DNA of 64,000 nucleotides from Stereum hirsutum FP-91666 SS1 (lineage: Eukaryota > Basidiomycota > Agaricomycetes > Russulales > Stereaceae). The stretch spans positions 3,733,753 through 3,797,752 of the forward strand of contig NW_006763131.1 in the NCBI RefSeq assembly GCF_000264905.1, read 5' to 3'. Positions 23,558 to 35,087 of the stretch are shown here, piece after piece (the stretch's first letter is position 1; each line of letters opens with the position of its first letter). Position numbers and translations under genes: made by a program. The notes under the pieces were generated by a model that was not told the DNA's origin, did not search any database, and saw only the letters and a list, made by a program, of their open reading frames with translations.

Positions 23558-24401
23558 ATGGCACAAGCAGCCGAGACCTCCAACACAAAGTTAACCCACT
23601 TGGCCATATTGGACTTCGAGGCCACCTGCGAACTGCCATCAGGTTCGAGAGAAGAGATGGAGATCATCGAGTTCCCGACTATCCTCTACAACCTGAACAC
23701 GAAACGCGTACAGGCCACCTTCCACGAATACGTCCGACCAGTCATCTACCCCCAACTGACGGATTTTTGCCTCGACCTGACCGGGATATCACAGGTACGT
23801 GACCTACGCGTGTCTGATACTCCCTCTTGAAACGTGATATGCATTTTGCCGAGTTCGTTTGACTTGGGGGACTGAATTCCTCGTCGCGTTTTTCGTATCC
23901 GATCCCTTCGTCTCCTTGCCTCGTCTCCAAGTTCTAAACGTTGAATGCTTTCGAAACTTGCTAACGCCGGTGCAGGAAACAGTAGACGCCGCGGACAGAT
24001 TCCCTGCCGTTTGGACACGCTATCTCGCGTTTTTGAAGGCTCAAGGCGTTTGGGAAAATTCTTCGGCGCTCGCGTTCGTCACCTGCGGAGATTGGGATCT
24101 CAAGACGATGCTCCCACAGCAGCTTGGCTTGTCCTTCGCGGATGATGCGACGAAGAAGCATGAAACAGAGCACGTCCTCTTCAAGCGGTGGATAAACATA
24201 AAGCGGTCTTTCCACAGTGTCTACGGAGGAAAGAGGCGTCCGAGTGGGCTTATTTCGATGTTGAAGGCTTTGGCAATAACGCACCAGGGGCGACACCATT
24301 CGGGGATTGATGATTGCCAGAATTTGCTTTCTATTGTCGAGAGAATGCGAGAAGATGGTTGGAAGGCCCACGAAGATCCACAGCTTCTTTTGCAGATGTG
24401 A
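23558..24401 (+). CDS. ERI-1-like DEDDh 3'-5' exoribonuclease
   Basis: A 220-residue exonuclease-domain protein. Exo I is LAILDFEATC (Asp and Glu of DEDD), Exo II lies in the segment with FVTCGDWDLKTMLPQQ, and Exo III is HHSGIDDCQNL, with His and Asp four residues apart as in DEDDh enzymes. This order and spacing match ERI-1/Snp-type nucleases that trim small RNAs, 5.8S rRNA and histone mRNA ends. The protein is essentially just the nuclease domain, without a SAP domain. Exons: 23558-23794 and 23976-24401; the single intron is 181 nt, long for this window, and could hide an alternative exon. Start ATG 23558 is the first ATG of the frame. Confidence 0.9.
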
Positions 24402-24962
24402 TTATTGGCGACAATGGACATGTAGATTACGCAACGGGCAAAGCGATACGGTTGCCATTACTTTGTATACATAGTCGGACTATGTCCTTCGATACCAGCC
24501 ACAGCTCACATTCGTAGTAACCATGGACGTACATATACACGTGTGGGTGCCATTGTCCTCGGAAAGGCACTGCAACTAGGGGACTTTGTTTACGCATGGC
24601 ACGCAAATAAGGGGCTTCGCATTGTCGGTGGCAACTTGGTGGTGTCCGACGCCAGTCTCGCGGGCACTGGGCCAACAATGGCGCACAGCATCAGATGCGA
24701 AGTGCCTCCAAATGGAGGACAACTACAGATTCATCGGCATCTCAGAAGGGCCCGCCCAGGTAAAGGCGTGGCAAGGAAGCCCATTCTTGTTCCCCAATTG
24801 TCGATCGCGTTTGTAGATCCCTGGTTTTCCACAACTGTCACCCCCCCTCGCCCACATATATAAGGACTGGGTGATTCACCTTGGTCGCTTCTTCACCACA
24901 ACCACCCACATAATCGTTCATACACCCCCACACCCAACGCTCACCTTTTCTTGCAACTTATC
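24402..24962. other. intergenic, no gene recognised
   Basis: Short ORFs only. The end holds the TATA box listed separately. Confidence 0.4.
24857..24864 (+). promoter_or_regulatory. TATA box
   Basis: TATATAAG lies 99 nt before the ATG at 24963, in a C-rich context and followed by a CA-rich leader. It is a consensus TATA element, which suggests regulated or high expression of the small gene downstream. Confidence 0.6.
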
Positions 24963-25414
24963 ATGTCCGCCGACTACGACGTGGTCTGGACACTGCACAA
25001 CGACACGCCATGGACATGCACCTACGAAGCCTGGGGCACTAATCATGCCGGCCGAGACAACGGTGTCGTCGTTCTCCTCAAGTCTCAAGAGAGCGTCTCC
25101 TTCATGGTCAACGCTTCTCTCACATACTATTATTGCGTCCGGATCCACGGACTCGAGGTCGGATTCCAGTAAGTCCCATCTGATCGCGTGTCCGTTTTTC
25201 ATTCTACGCGTGCGATGCTGACGATAAGTGACCCCCCGGCCTCATCTGCTGCAGAGTCAGGATTCGAGTAGACACGCCGTGCGCTATGTCGGAGCTCGTA
25301 CCCAACTTCCAGAACTATCAGCTACTCCCGGCTGCGCCTTGGAATGTGCAGACTCGTCAGGGCATCATGGTTCAGCGCTTCCGCATCCTGACACGCCACC
25401 GTTATGGCTGGTGA
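24963..25414 (+). CDS. small protein of an unnamed family, intact paralogue
   Basis: A 121-residue protein: exon 1 24963-25168, intron 25169-25254, exon 2 25255-25414, stop TGA. It begins MSADYDVVWTLHNDTPWTC and has VVVLLKSQESVSFMVNASLT, then VRIRVDTPCAMSELVPNFQN and ends HRYGW. No signal peptide or TM segment. The alternating hydrophobic pattern suggests an all-beta domain. It shares its layout and one intron position with the minus-strand gene at 17366-17892. I know similar small basidiomycete proteins only as hypothetical, so I give no function. The clear TATA box 99 nt upstream and pyrimidine-rich leader suggest it is well expressed. A donor GTGAGT overlaps the last codons (TGG TGA), but splicing there would also create a stop. 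Confidence 0.75.
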
Positions 25415-25991
25415 GTGCAGTCCCTAGACGATTCTGATGATGACTGTCCGATAGCTGACGCAACATTCGCATTATAGAACATGCTATAATAGAAGATCAA
25501 GAAGAAGAGCGTGAACCAGACCTTCCCGTTTCCGACCCACCTGTACTTTTAATTACCACCGTATGCACTCCGAATACGCTGCTGTCGTGTTTTCTATAGG
25601 CTTTGCTATCCTAGTATTCTTTGTTATACTACCACAATCGAGATGATACGTATCGTTAACAATGCTATGTTGCTCTATGTCCTCGGTGTCGGTGTGATTG
25701 TATTCGTCGCCGCTGGGCTTTGAACTGTATGATTCGAGGCACTGTCAGCGTGAGCGTCTTATTGTGAGAATGATACGCTGAAAGTAGGCATCCATTCCTG
25801 CATATACGTTCTAGCACGTCGGAGTCTCTGATCCAATGGCGTGCCTCGTCAGGCTGGATAACCAGAAATGGATGTTGTGGATGAGTGAAGGGAGAGTGCC
25901 GGCAAGCGCCGGATCCCTCCAGACGAATTTCACGCTCCAGCCACTTGAGCAGTGCCACATTTATCGAGCTCAACCACCATAGCCCTCAAGC
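25415..25991. other. intergenic, no gene recognised
   Basis: A 102-codon minus-strand ORF at 25665-25973 lacks an ATG at its start and any motif I know. Otherwise AT-rich 3' flank. Confidence 0.35.
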
Positions 25992-28900
25992 ATGCCCAAA
26001 AGCGCGAAAAAGAAGAAGGACAAGGCGGCTGATTTCTCTGTGAGTGATCGTTCTCATAGTAATTCTTTGCACAGCTCATCGGCTGTCACAACAACGACCA
26101 CAGAAAGCCAAGCTCAAATTAGGCAAAGGGAAACAACAGCCTACAAATGCTATAGACACCTCTTTCAAAGCTCGATGTGAGCAAAATCTTTCATTATTTT
26201 AGAGAAGATCAGTACCCTTGAATGACTGATACTAGCCATTGCACTACCGACTCAGAGTATCGCGGTCGAAAAGGATGCGGGTGTGCCAACCACGAAAAGG
26301 CGGCTTACTTTCGAAGACCTCATCTCTCACTTGAAGCATTACAATGCCGGTACTCGAAGAGGTAGGCCTTGTTGATTGTATGAGATAATTTGTCTAACGA
26401 CACGAGATATAGATGCATTGATGGGTCTACGGGAATTGTTTGAAGCACATCCTCATCTGGTCGAACCCTCCCTCACAACTCTTGTCAATGCTTGTGTCCG
26501 GATAATTGGCGACGACGTGGGCAGCCTCTCTGTCTTCCTCTTGTTTTCTGATCTCATGCCATATTTCTCAGGATGCTAGTGTGCGCAAGTCGTTGTTGTC
26601 CTTTCTCAGCTGGCTTCTGCCTCAGATACCTCCCGTCCGTCCTCTTCGCTTTCACATATCTCTGCTCCTTGACCGACAGCTAGCCATCAAATATATAGGA
26701 AAACATGATCCCACACTCTTCTGCCCTACTTCTCTTCACAACCTCAGCGCAAACCCATATTTTCCCTGAAATCCGCATAGATGCAATTCGTTTCCTCGAT
26801 CTGTTCCTGGACCTCATACCGCAGATCGTCGTCGGAGGGTGGAGAGGCGGGAAGGCTGGACATGGGAAGCGGGTGCTGGGAGGATACTTGGGTATTTTGA
26901 ATGCCGGGACGAAGTTTGGTGATGACGGAGGTCTGTTACTCAATTCACAGTCACTCTTTGCCGTGAAGATTAACGACTGGCGTAGACACGGGTCCTGTTC
27001 GAGCTACCTCCACTGCCAGCGTAGTTTTATCGGCTGCAGTGAGTGATCCTCTATCTTCTATCCACGGACAAAGTTTGACCCCATCTCTTTAGTCCAAGCT
27101 CGTCGTCCTGCGATCTCTTGCCAAATTCCTTCGACATGCCATCTCTCCGCAAGCTACCTCAGCTGAAGAGTATTCGTCCACCTCCGCCAAGTCCACCACA
27201 CCCACGTGGTATCTGTCCTCCTCGTTCCTAAATGAAGATGCGTTTCGTTCCTTCGACTCGCTCCTCCAGCCCTCTTCCTCGTCACAAAAATCCGGAGGCT
27301 CGTCCGCGCCTGAAACGAAGGTTTGGCAATCAGAATGCGATCCCGAGACTGGAAACGAGGAGTTCGTCCAGTGCTTTGAGGCCGCAGATACTGGCGCTGG
27401 TGTGGAGTCCTTCTGGACGTTGCAGGAATTGTCGGAGGCTGTGACTTTGGAGGATGGACGTCGGGAATCTGAATCGGATTTCGATATTGTACGTATGAAA
27501 TTATCAAACAAGGCCACGACACTGACAAGTCTTTGTCCGCCAGCGATTAGCACGAACCTTACATCCCACATTAATGTCTACTTTTTTGGATTGTTCGCCT
27601 GCTGTGTTTTCACCGAGCGCCTCACCGCCGGACACCGAGCTGTCCATGGTACAAGCTGTGACGGACATATATCGCACAATGCATGGCTCGCTGCTGCAGA
27701 ATACCGACGTACGTACTACCGATCATCACGCATCATCGGGGACACTCATCGAGGTTATTCGTGTACTTGGTGTGGCGGTGGCGCAGATTGATACGGCCTC
27801 TGTCCACGATGACGTTAAGGCCATACTGGTCCACATGTCAGCCTACTTCCCCTTCCATCCCAGCGCTGTCATCAAGCGCAACATCAAGGTAAGCTAACTT
27901 CGTGGCTTCCCTTCCTGCTTTGCTGACCATGAGCGGTAACGCAGGTCGAACAGGCCTTCCAAGACCTGAACCTAATCTACTGCGAACTCACCGCTCTCCT
28001 GGTCCTTGCTTCCCCATCATCTGCATCATCGCAATCCGCGTCTCGCAGAAAAGCCCGTCAAATATCAGCAACATCCCATATGAACGCCACCCTTTCCCTC
28101 CAACTCTCTCATGTCAGCAACTACGTCGTCCATCTTCTCAGTGGCGAGCCTTCCAGCTCGCAGCCCAACGCTCTGTGCCGTCATATATCAACGCAGGCGT
28201 ACATCGCATTGATGCCGACGATATGGTCGTTGATCAACAATCCGAGTAATGGCGTGGCGGTACCTAACGGGATTGACGAAGATGGCGATGACACAAGGAG
28301 TGTGCTCGCGGCAGTTCTCGCTCATGCGATGAAGTGCTCGAGTACATCGGCGGTGAAGAGGCCAGCGGTGGAGTTCGTGTCACGTTTGGTCTTGGTAAGG
28401 TCCTATTCTTCATGTCGTCTCATCGCGTTCACTCATCCTATCGTGCTTCAGCTGGAATCGCATCGGTATTATACCGGTATATTCAGGCTCAGTAGATACC
28501 CCGAAGGGTTCAAGCAGGCACAGGCATGGACAGAGGGTTTACCAAGGACACTGTGGGAGCTTGGTACGAGTAATCCTACTCTGACTGAGGTGCGTCGACC
28601 TTCCTTTTACCTCTTCTGGCGAGAATATTGGCTGAATTGGGCGTCAATCTGTATAGTCTATCCTACAATTCCTCCTTAGATTATTTCAACGACAATCGCC
28701 TCTTCTCACTCCTCAGGTATGTTATACGCATCTAGCTGAATCCATTCACCGGCGGAGTATCGTCTAAACGATTACTGATAATTTATCCTCCCGTTCTTTC
28801 ATAGCTCACCGCCTCCCTTCAATCTCGTCTCATCCCCTACTTCGTCATCATCCACCCTACGCGCGGAGAAGTCGCAGGACCTTTCGCCAAGTGGGACAAC

Positions 28901-29083
28901 ATGGTCATCCGAAAACTCGCACTGGACGTCGTCGCGACCATGACCATCGTCAATCCCCCAATCTCACGGGCTGCAGTCAGTGAAGAAGGAACCACACAGA
29001 AATTGAGGGATGCCGTGCGGAAATGTGTGAGCAGGACTGAGCTAGAGGAGTATCGGGTCGAGATTTTTGATGGCGTAAGGTGA
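25992..29083 (+). CDS. IPI1: pre-rRNA-processing protein IPI1/TEX10 family
   Basis: A 788-residue protein in 13 exons: 25992-26039, 26104-26176, 26236-26361, 26413-26516, 26572-26634, 26699-26930, 26986-27038, 27093-27488, 27544-27888, 27945-28394, 28452-28589, 28657-28716, 28805-29083. The N-terminus KAKLKLGKGKQQPTNAIDTS and SFKARSIALPTQSI is the diagnostic start of Ipi1/TEX10. Then come the IPI1 domain (FEDLISHLKHYNAGTRRDAL, LRELFEAHPHLVEPSL, IRIDAIRFLDLFLDLIPQI) and a long helical HEAT-like region. With Rix1 and Ipi3 it forms the Rix1 complex, which acts with the Mdn1/Rea1 ATPase on late 60S precursors in the nucleus. The length is nearer to animal TEX10 than to the short yeast Ipi1. All introns are 51-88 nt and the exon sum closes in frame. 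Confidence 0.93.
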
Positions 29084-30358
29084 GGTCAGGGTGGGACTAA
29101 AAGTATGCTATGGTTTGTGTGGCTTTTAATGATCATATATTTCATGTTTTCTGCCACGTTGGATTTCCTGTCACGATTTTCATCTGCATAGGAGTTTTCG
29201 TTATTCTCCTTGCTCTTCACGCTAATAGTCACATCGTGAAAAGTACCACTGAGACGCCATATGCATATTCCTCCATGCCTGAACAGACATCTCCCTCTGT
29301 ACCCCTAAACGCTTCCCCGGCCGGACGCAACGTCCCCACCACATACAATAATAACTGCCTACAAAACATGCATAGAAACAAATCGCTCACGAAGAGCAAA
29401 CAAAAGGAAAAAATTGGCAAGACCACGACAGCCCAAGAGTAGTCTGAATCGAGTTTCGCGCCGCCAGTCTCTGACCATGATACATCTCGCCCCGAAGGTA
29501 CGAACCATACCACAGTCCGAAACCCGCTAAGCACGAACCGCGAAGTGGACTCAAGGATGCGCCCCTCCATCGTCAAACAATCCACCTCGCCCCATCCCCC
29601 CGTAGTCCCCGCTTCTTTCGCCCACCCTCCGCTATCAATCGATCTTATTGACTTCCATGGACGGAGAGCATCTTTCCACCCTCAACCATTAATTGTGCCT
29701 TAGCAGGTACGTACGTTGAGGTACATCGAGTGGCCAACCAACGATGCGGGCGCGAATACGTATGGACATGACCGAGGAGACAGGGAAAGAATGAAAAGCG
29801 ACGAAAGAGAGGCGCACCCGTTTTTCCCCGCCACGCGTTTTCAACCAAACAGCCGTGGAACGAAGGAAACCGTCCCGCGCAGCTTTTCTCTCCGCTCGCC
29901 AGACTTCAACCCAACCAGGAAGAACTTTAGACGGCATCTTAGGAAGCTACGCGGCTGTGGGGATCGCTGGTACGCCGCTCAGCTCGTTAGAACTGGATCC
30001 TGCTAGGATCGATTCCAGGGGGAAGACGAGTTATCGTCTTTTTTTTAATAAGCTCAGACCTTAGCCCGCTCACGAAGATGGATGTGCGATGACATCCCGT
30101 GTGGTGTGAGCCTCGCGGCTTTCGAGCTGTCGTGGTGGTGAAGAAGACGAGATGATGTCGAAATCGTGGTTTTTGAGCCCGCAATGTTGAAACTCCGACC
30201 ATGGTGTGGCACAGCGTAACGCCACACCTAGCTCTGATGAGTGACCATAAAGGAACTTAGATAGTCGGGCTCTGCAGACGTAATGCTACTATGATATCTC
30301 TCAGTCGGTTTTATAGCACAGGATGCCGAACCTAATAATCAAACCAGGAGATCCTGCG
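29084..30358. other. intergenic, possible interrupted ORF
   Basis: Apart from a Ser/Pro-rich plus-strand frame (29110-29703) broken by one TAG at 29440-29442, nothing is recognisable. The first part is probably 3' UTR of the IPI1 gene. A run of eight T occurs near 30039-30046. No RNA gene seen. Confidence 0.35.
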
Positions 30359-31441
30359 TCACTTCACTCGACGCCCGTCTTTTTCTGTTGCCTTGCCTTT
30401 TCCCGCCGCTGCACCTACTGCGCCTTCTCTGGCCGATGTCGAGGTATGCTCTCGTGGGGGCGGAGGGGGTCCCGGGTCGTATTGTGCGTCAAAAGGAAAC
30501 CAAGGTCTTCCGGAAGGATCGCCCCTAACACGCATAGTCCCCTCAGCCGCATCAAACGTAAAGCATTCCGTATCTGGAATGGGATCCATGACGTTCAGCC
30601 GGTTGACGAGCCTGTAATATATGGCAAGTGCGGATATGGCGTCGTTGGCGGCATCTACGCGGAGAACAAATAACATATGAATTGATTCGGAAAGACATCA
30701 CGGAACATATGCACTTACATTCCAGTTGCAGCGAGGAGAGCGCGCGGGACCAGTCACTGCGCTGAACGCGACCCTTGGGTAGGCGACGGTCGAGATACAT
30801 CTCTGTCAAACGTGCGAGACCTATGGGATTGCGATAGGGTCCTTTCCATTGCGGATCGCACGAGCGTGCGAGAGGCGATAGATCAACACAAGCATTGATA
30901 GACACTCCGTAGTCCTTCCAAAGCTTCTTGCAGTCGCCTGAATTCAATCATTATCTGAACGACATTCATACAAGAAATTACACACAATGTACACACCTTG
31001 TATACCGACACCGGCTTTGAAGACATGCGGCGACGCAAGAAAATCAAGCAGGGTTTGAGGAAAGGCTGAATGATCGTCGAGTGCATTGACATGAAAGGTA
31101 TTAGTTGGAGCAAGTTGGAGCAGGACAAAGGATGCTCAAGGATATGCAGCGAGTGACAATTAGTTACCTGACATGGCACTAATTTGGACGATTAATATAC
31201 TCTCTTCCGACCCAATCTGCACCACCGCGACCGGGTTCTCAGGCAATCCTTTGCTGAAATTTGGTTTCCATTCCATGTCAAAGCCGACGACAGAGTGCGG
31301 ATAGCGAGTCCAGAGGCGTTGCACTTCGGCATTGGCGGTCTTGACGGAGGTAATGTAGACGACCTTTGCCTGAGGAAAGAAAGAGGACCACTTGAATAGA
31401 GGGAGATCTGGATTAGATTTTTTGTTTTCACGAGCTTCCAT
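30359..31441 (-). CDS. WRN-type DEDDy 3'-5' exonuclease
   Basis: A 285-residue exonuclease with the three Exo motifs of the Werner/RNase D group: VVGFDMEWKPNF (Exo I, Asp and Glu), the region around GVGIQGDCKKLWKDYGV (Exo II, Asp) and YAANDAISALAIYYRL (Exo III, Tyr and Asp of DEDDy). Between them PIGLARLTEMYLDRRLPKG is typical of WRN-exo. No helicase domain follows, so this is a stand-alone nuclease like plant WEX; the C-terminus is basic and disordered. Exons: 31441-31168, 31065-30997, 30937-30719, 30654-30359; introns of 102, 59 and 64 nt. ATG 31441 is the only in-frame ATG; the frame stays open upstream for some 50 codons without ATG, so an extra 5' exon is possible. Likely acts on DNA or RNA 3' ends in the nucleus. 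Confidence 0.92.
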
Positions 31442-31891
31442 GAGATTGAGTATGCTGCAGTACAATCTAGAGGCAGGTTTCAAGTACTGTCGTACTGCAA
31501 GTGCAATGGTGAGGGCCGCGGTAAAGTTGCCTGATTGGTGTTTGTGTGGCGCTCGTTGCGGCTCGTGTCACACCCTAATTTTGGTCGGCGATTGGAATGA
31601 CGGTGGCGCGCAATGGCACCAACCAGATTCAAAAATAGGTCGACTCCATCAAGGCTTCGCTCTTACTTCATCGAGCACTCGGGGTTCCCGGTTGCTTTAA
31701 ATATGTGTACCCGTAACAGTCGTGATGAATAGTAAGTACGCTCGAGGTGTACTTGAGCTCGCTCGTTGTGAAGAGGTAGACTTTCCGACTGTTGTGGCGG
31801 AAGATATTGGGGCAAGCGAACAGCCATGCGATAAAAATGCAGTGCATGTAGGTCCGGAAACATCAGAGTAGAAATCCAGTGTGTATACTGC
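31442..31891. other. intergenic, no gene recognised
   Basis: Flank between the exonuclease gene and the broken barrel-protein copy. No motif or repeat seen. Confidence 0.4.
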
Positions 31892-32335
31892 TTATGAAGA
31901 CCAGATTCGAGCCATGCCATAGACACGTCCAATATACCCACCGACGAGTTGGGTGGAGCGGCGGAAGGGGAGAAGTCGAGATCTGTCTCAGCGCATCCCG
32001 TGCACCTGTCCGTCACGGACTCACGGTGATATCGACAGATCTGAGGTCTGCCCTCCTCTACGATAGAATAGAACATTAGTGTACTTGAATGCCTCGAGAA
32101 ACATGTACATGTGCCAATGATCGATCATCCTCTTGTTGCAGACAAGGTTGTTGTCTTGCGTTCTGCCATCATAGCCGCTGAAAAACTTGAAATAATGTGA
32201 GCATGGTGAGCTCACACACTATCGCAAACAGAGATGTTTGTAAACTTTCTCAACACTTACTGGCAGCTGTTGGATAGAAGACACCACACGGTGATGCTAT
32301 AGTCTTGAGTATCGGTGGAGACTCGAAAGCATACA
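31892..32335 (-). pseudogene. broken copy of the neighbouring double-psi beta-barrel protein gene
   Basis: Three exon-like blocks parallel the last three exons of the intact gene at 33404-34409 in the same order and spacing: one near 32335-32266 (TDTQDYSITVWCLLSNSC for TDTDYIAAVSYLLFDSY), one near 32180-32125 (GYDGRTQDNNLVCNKR for GYDGTNPNNNPVCNKK) and one near 32050-31892 (VTDRCTGCAETDLDFSPSA). Breaks: an 8-nt insertion at about 32017-32024 just before VTDRCTGC; the donor after CNKR changed from GTACGT to GTACAT; loss of the stop codon position. The 5' part coding for the signal peptide and Ser-rich linker is absent or beyond recognition. It is a tandem duplicate that lost function. Confidence 0.75.
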
Positions 32336-33403
32336 GCAATAATCACAGAATCTGGTGCAACGAATTCCGGTCTATACACACTCTAGAATGAGAAAAAAAA
32401 TGCCAGTACCCCAGGACAACAGAGAGAAACAGCATGGATAGCTTGTAGCATGTGCAAGTTTGAACATCTCCAGGGTGGCGGAGACGGCGAGATGGCCGAG
32501 AGCCTAGCATCAAGAGCAGAAAGCCAAGGTATATAGTTGATGTTTAGAAGTTGGTCGCCCTGTGCTTCTTTGTGGTGAGCTTTGGGTTTGCTTTTGTGCC
32601 ATGGAATTTGGTGATGAAAGAGAGAAAGGCGGGTGCGTCTATGGGAGGAGGCAATCCATCCGACCTCACCATCAACAACCAGATATTCAAGGTTTGGCCG
32701 GCACTTGCCCTATCGGCTGTAGTCGGGAAACCGAATACGCCTGGTGCCAGGTGCGCCACACAAGCGCTACAGTAGGGCGCACCAAGTAAGACCAAGTGCT
32801 GTGAACAGGTGGCCAAAGTCTTTGGCGTGGCAGAGGTTAGACTGTGTATCTGAACCATCAATATTCCAAGGCTTTTGGAGGTTTTAGGAGCCATGAAATT
32901 TTGCTGTAAGGTCTTTGTGTCGAGAAGACCTACGGTGGCGCCAACCGCGACCATGGCTCGCACATTGTCGTGGCCATACAACACCGCTCTTACAAACTGT
33001 AATGCTTGCGCCCTTTGACCTTTGTGATGGAATGTCTTGTTTCGAAGCCGCGATGTCGGGTATCAACTCGTCCCCTTCAGGTTTGAGCTCGCGAAACCAT
33101 GGCAAGACTTCTACAACATCAACTTTGATTATTTACGCCCAATAAAAAGCAATCGACAACCCAAAGAGAGGAGAAACCACACGACCAGCCTGATCAAGCC
33201 CGGACCAGGGCGCATGTGAATGTAAGAAAAAGGGCCACGCTGGATGGAATGTGAAAACGAAAGTATTCTGCTCCTCCTGGCTCGTCCTGGACGGCAACTC
33301 GCAAGCGAAGGGTCAAGTGACGAAAACGCCCACCGGGCGTCGAGGTGCAGAAGGATTAAGGTAAAAGATAAAAAGGGTGGAAAGGAAGTAAGGGGTATGG
33401 TGA
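32336..33403. other. spacer with an unassigned ORF
   Basis: Contains a minus-strand frame, 32544-32954 from its first ATG (136 codons), reading VGATVGLLDTKTLQQNFMAP and later GAPYCSACVAHLAPGVFGFP. I know no family for it and splice signals are not clear. The rest shows nothing. Confidence 0.25.
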
Positions 33404-34409
33404 TTATGATGCCCAGACCCAGGTCATGCCAGAGATACGACCAACGGACTCGTCGGCGAGTTGGTCGAACGCGGAAGGGGAGAAGTCGAGATCGGTTAAC
33501 GCGCATCCCGTGCACCTGTCCGTCACGGTGATATCGACGGACTTGCCTTGATCTAAGATAGAGTAGAACATCAGTGCGTGTGCTTGATTGTGATGGGGAA
33601 ACACGTACATGTGGCGGTGATCTTCTTGTTGCAGACAGGGTTGTTGTTCGGGTTGGTGCCATCATAACCACTGTATAAATGAAAGAGTGAGCATTGTGGG
33701 CTCGCACACTATTGCAAATATCACAGGATGGTTGCAAGCGTTCTCGAAACTCACGGGTAGCTGTCGAACAGGAGGTACGACACGGCGGCGATATAATCGG
33801 TATCGGTGTTGGTAATTCCACTGTAAAATCGAAATTCTGTTAGCTGCAGCTCATGCATACATACAGGAGAAAGAGTATTCACCAGCTGCCCAAACCCGTG
33901 GCGTAGTAAGTTCCTAGAGACGCAGCGTCAGCCAGGACCACCGTCAGAGAGCAAAGCGACACACCTTGTCCGCTTTGGGTGCCTGTAAGGTAACTTTCGG
34001 AGGAATCCGAGGAAGAAGAGGTAGCGGCAGCAGCGGTCGATGACGTCGTGGTAACAGCCTGTTCAGTCGTCGTAGGTGTCGAAGAAGTAGTAGGGGCGGC
34101 CTCGGAAGTCCACGAGGTCGTGGTAGGGGCGGCCTCCCACGTCGAAGAGGAGGTAGTCTCAGGCACCCAGGTCGAGCTCGAGCTCCATACGGAACTGGAA
34201 GTGGTCGCGATATTGGCTGCTGCGGACACAGATACAGAGACGTCTACAGATGAGGAGGAGGCCGCGGCGGCAGAGGACGAGGACGACGACGACGAGGGGG
34301 CACGGCAGCGCTTGGCGTGGAGGTGACGTGCGATGTGCGGGCTGGAGACGGCTACGGCCGAGGAAGAGGAGAGGAAGAGCGAGACGAGTGCGGCAGTGAT
34401 GAACTTCAT
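33404..34409 (-). CDS. secreted Ser/Thr-rich double-psi beta-barrel (RlpA/barwin-like) protein
   Basis: A 250-residue secreted protein. Signal peptide KFITAALVSLFLSSSSAVAV, then a dibasic AKRC site that could be cut by Kex2, a 100-residue Ser/Thr/Ala-rich O-glycosylation-type linker, and a C-terminal double-psi beta-barrel: GTYYATGLGSCGITNTDTDY, ISYLL-like LLFDSYPGYDG, NPVCNKKITATY, KSVDITVTDRCTGCALTDL and DFSPSAFDQLADESVGRISG. This is the fungal RlpA-like/cerato-platanin-related group; members bind or loosen cell-wall polysaccharides, and the catalytic Asp of lytic relatives (DLDFSP) is present. Exons: 34409-33965, 33913-33883, 33820-33755, 33670-33609, 33552-33404. A truncated, broken duplicate lies about 1.1 kb downstream. 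The enzymatic role is inferred, not shown. Confidence 0.93.
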
Positions 34410-35087
34410 GACTGTGAAGGGTGATTTGATTTCGGTGAGGAGGATGGGGATGGGGGTGAGTGAAAGCGAGGTGATGTGGGGGGGCGAGGAGATTATCTAT
34501 TTAACGAGTGAAGGCGAGACGCGCTGTCCGAGAGTCGAGGAAAGACAGAAACAGGGTCTTTTTTACGAAACAAGGAGGGTAAGCACAAAGGAAAGTATGG
34601 AGCGTGCAAGCAGGGAGGAGGAGGCGAGGAGCAAGTGAGGGATGCAGGCACCCAGCTTTTATGTGCGCGCTTTGACTTGGCTTTGACAGTCCGCAGTGAC
34701 GGGATCAGCACCCACACACGTGGCGCGCCTATTTTTGGCATCCGTTGCCTTTCGCTCCCCGCAAATTGCTCGCAGAAAATTTGTCTTCGCGCAGCGGACG
34801 CCCCTGCCCAGTGGGAAATTTTGAGCAGGAAATAGAGCAGGAAATCAATATGGATATGTTCGAAAGAGGAAATACCGGCGCAGCTCGAGCTTTCCCATCG
34901 CTAGGTAACAGGGAGGCTATGAGCTTTTGGATTCCGGGGAGCCTATGCAGAGGCAACAGCGCACGAACGCCTGTTGCGATATGATTCCCGTAAAAGCTCT
35001 GGATGCAACGACTGAGAATAGTACATCCGGCGCTCACGGAGTAGCCAAAATACACTGAAACACACATACAAAAAAATTCATACCCGA
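34410..35087. other. intergenic with TATA-like site for the barrel-protein gene
   Basis: On the minus strand a TTAAATAGA sequence lies around 34497-34505, some 90 nt upstream of the ATG at 34409, and may be a TATA box. No gene recognised in the rest. Confidence 0.35.

Noticed and set aside
29229..29585. 118-codon ORF on the minus strand with hydrophobic stretches
   Set aside because: No conserved motif, no splice partner, and it overlaps an equally open plus-strand frame; likely chance.
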